Assembly (NCBI GenBank): GCA_031289625.1
Contig: JAITPB010000013.1
Location: 1 to 5,160 of the forward strand
Direction of reading: 5' to 3'
DNA from: Clostridiales bacterium
Lineage (GTDB): Bacteria > Bacillota > Clostridia > Lachnospirales > WQUN01
Length of the DNA: 5,160 bases
The position numbers were made by a program, and so were the translations under genes. The notes under the pieces were generated by a model, which made no database searches, was not told the origin of the DNA, and saw nothing but the letters and a program-made list of their open reading frames with translations. How positions within the stretch are numbered: the stretch's first letter is position 1; every line of letters starts with the position of its first letter. Shown in pieces: positions 4,570 through 5,160 of the stretch.

Positions 4570-5160
4570 TTAACATTCGTTCTTTGCCCCCATGACAACT
4601 CTCACCTCATGCGCCGTCCCAACCGGGCAGACTGGAATGCCGCTGGTTTCCTTTCCATCCAGGTACATCTTGGCGACGCCTTTGCAAACATGCTCCGGAT
4701 TTTCCACGCGGATATGATAGACGGCGCCGCGCCACTGCCTGGTGATTTCAAAAGCTTCCCAATCATGCGGTATACACGGATCGATCTCCAGATGATCAAA
4801 CTCTGGCCGCACGCCCAGCAAATAATGCGTCACAGCGTAATAGGCCCAGCCGGCGCTGCCTGTCATAAACGGATGATTGGCCCGCCCGAACGCGGTGTGA
4901 TCTTTGCCCATAATAAACTGACAATACGAGTACGGCTCCGCGCGTCTGATTTCAGCGATGCCGTTTTGATGGTACGGCAGCAGGGCGTCGTAAAAGCGCA
5001 TCGCCCTGTCGCCCTCGCCGATGGCCGCTTCCGCGCTCCAGACCCAGGGGTTGGCATGGGAAAAAATCGCGCCGTTTTCCTTTACGCCTGGATAAACCCG
5101 TGTGACAAATCCGATTTCATCATCTGCTTTCGTATAAGACGGCGCGTTGATCATCAATCC
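4570..5160 (-). CDS. GH94-family disaccharide/oligosaccharide phosphorylase, C-terminal part (N-terminus outside window)
   Basis: The 196 C-terminal residues are present, and the frame is open through the right edge, so the protein starts outside the window (family members have about 800 residues). Counting from the edge, KENGAIFSHANPW (27-39), EPYSY (75-79), TGSAGW (100-105) and LGVRPEFDHLEIDPCIPHDW (115-134) are hallmark segments of the end of the (alpha/alpha)6 catalytic barrel, and a beta-rich tail follows. H35 and T100-G101 appear to match phosphate-contacting residues in the Vibrio chitobiose phosphorylase structure (from memory). The general-acid Asp lies upstream and is unseen. GH94 enzymes split beta-linked glucosides such as cellobiose, cellodextrins, laminaribiose, cellobionate or chitobiose with phosphate, giving sugar-1-phosphate. 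The exact substrate cannot be fixed from this part. The visible TTG and ATG near 5157-5152 are internal codons, since GLMINAPSY continues the family sequence. Confidence 0.92.
   Translation of the reverse strand, partial: GLMINAPSYTKADDEIGFVTRVYPGVKENGAIFSHANPWVWSAEAAIGEGDRAMRFYDALLPYHQNGIAEIRRAEPYSYCQFIMGKDHTAFGRANHPFMTGSAGWAYYAVTHYLLGVRPEFDHLEIDPCIPHDWEAFEITRQWRGAVYHIRVENPEHVCKGVAKMYLDGKETSGIPVCPVGTAHEVRVVMGAKNEC

Noticed and set aside
5152..5157. TTG or ATG near the right edge as the start of a 195-residue protein
   Set aside because: The frame continues upstream through the window edge and the visible part is only the C-terminal quarter of a GH94 enzyme.

Overview
The window looks like chromosomal DNA of an anaerobic, plant-polysaccharide-degrading Firmicute, most likely a clostridial or Oscillospiraceae-like lineage. 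This inference rests on strong AGGAGG-type ribosome binding sites, sigma-A type promoters, GTG and TTG starts, a probable DUF5721 gene (as I recall a clostridial family), a GH94 disaccharide phosphorylase and a secreted protein with cellulose-binding (CBM2-like) modules. No species can be named from sequence alone.

Layout. Positions 1-1542 (minus strand) hold the first 514 codons of a secreted modular protein: signal peptide, three CBM2-like domains, a Pro/Thr/Ser linker, then a 30-bp tandem repeat array (PTPTATPDAS repeats) that runs off the left edge. Positions 1543-1707 are a divergent promoter region; its A/T tract lies between the promoter of the CBM gene (minus) and that of a tRNA-Glu(CTC) gene (plus, 1708-1779). 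A rho-independent terminator (1816-1859) follows the tRNA and sits directly in front of the ribosome binding site of a small plus-strand gene (1878-2354, probable DUF5721, unknown function). That gene converges, with 5 bp between stop codons, on a minus-strand DtxR/MntR-type metalloregulator (2360-2743). Upstream of the regulator, after a second hairpin terminator (2765-2797), is gapA for glyceraldehyde-3-phosphate dehydrogenase (2802-3809, TTG start), which has its own extended -10 promoter. Further upstream are a site-2-protease-family membrane metalloprotease (3907-4551) and the C-terminal 196 residues of a GH94 phosphorylase (4570-5160), 18 bp apart and probably co-transcribed.

How the genes may work together: the CBM protein could attach to cellulose or a similar polymer outside the cell, the GH94 enzyme would split an imported disaccharide with phosphate to give a sugar-1-phosphate, and GapA carries that carbon through glycolysis. 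Proximity is the only evidence linking them.

I see no convincing new defence, mobile or RNA system. The points most worth a second look are the graded loss of binding-face aromatics across the CBM2-like modules, the nearly identical 30-bp array, the Cys-type metal ligand in a short MntR-sized regulator, and two genes whose ribosome binding sites lie immediately behind terminator hairpins with no room for a separate promoter.
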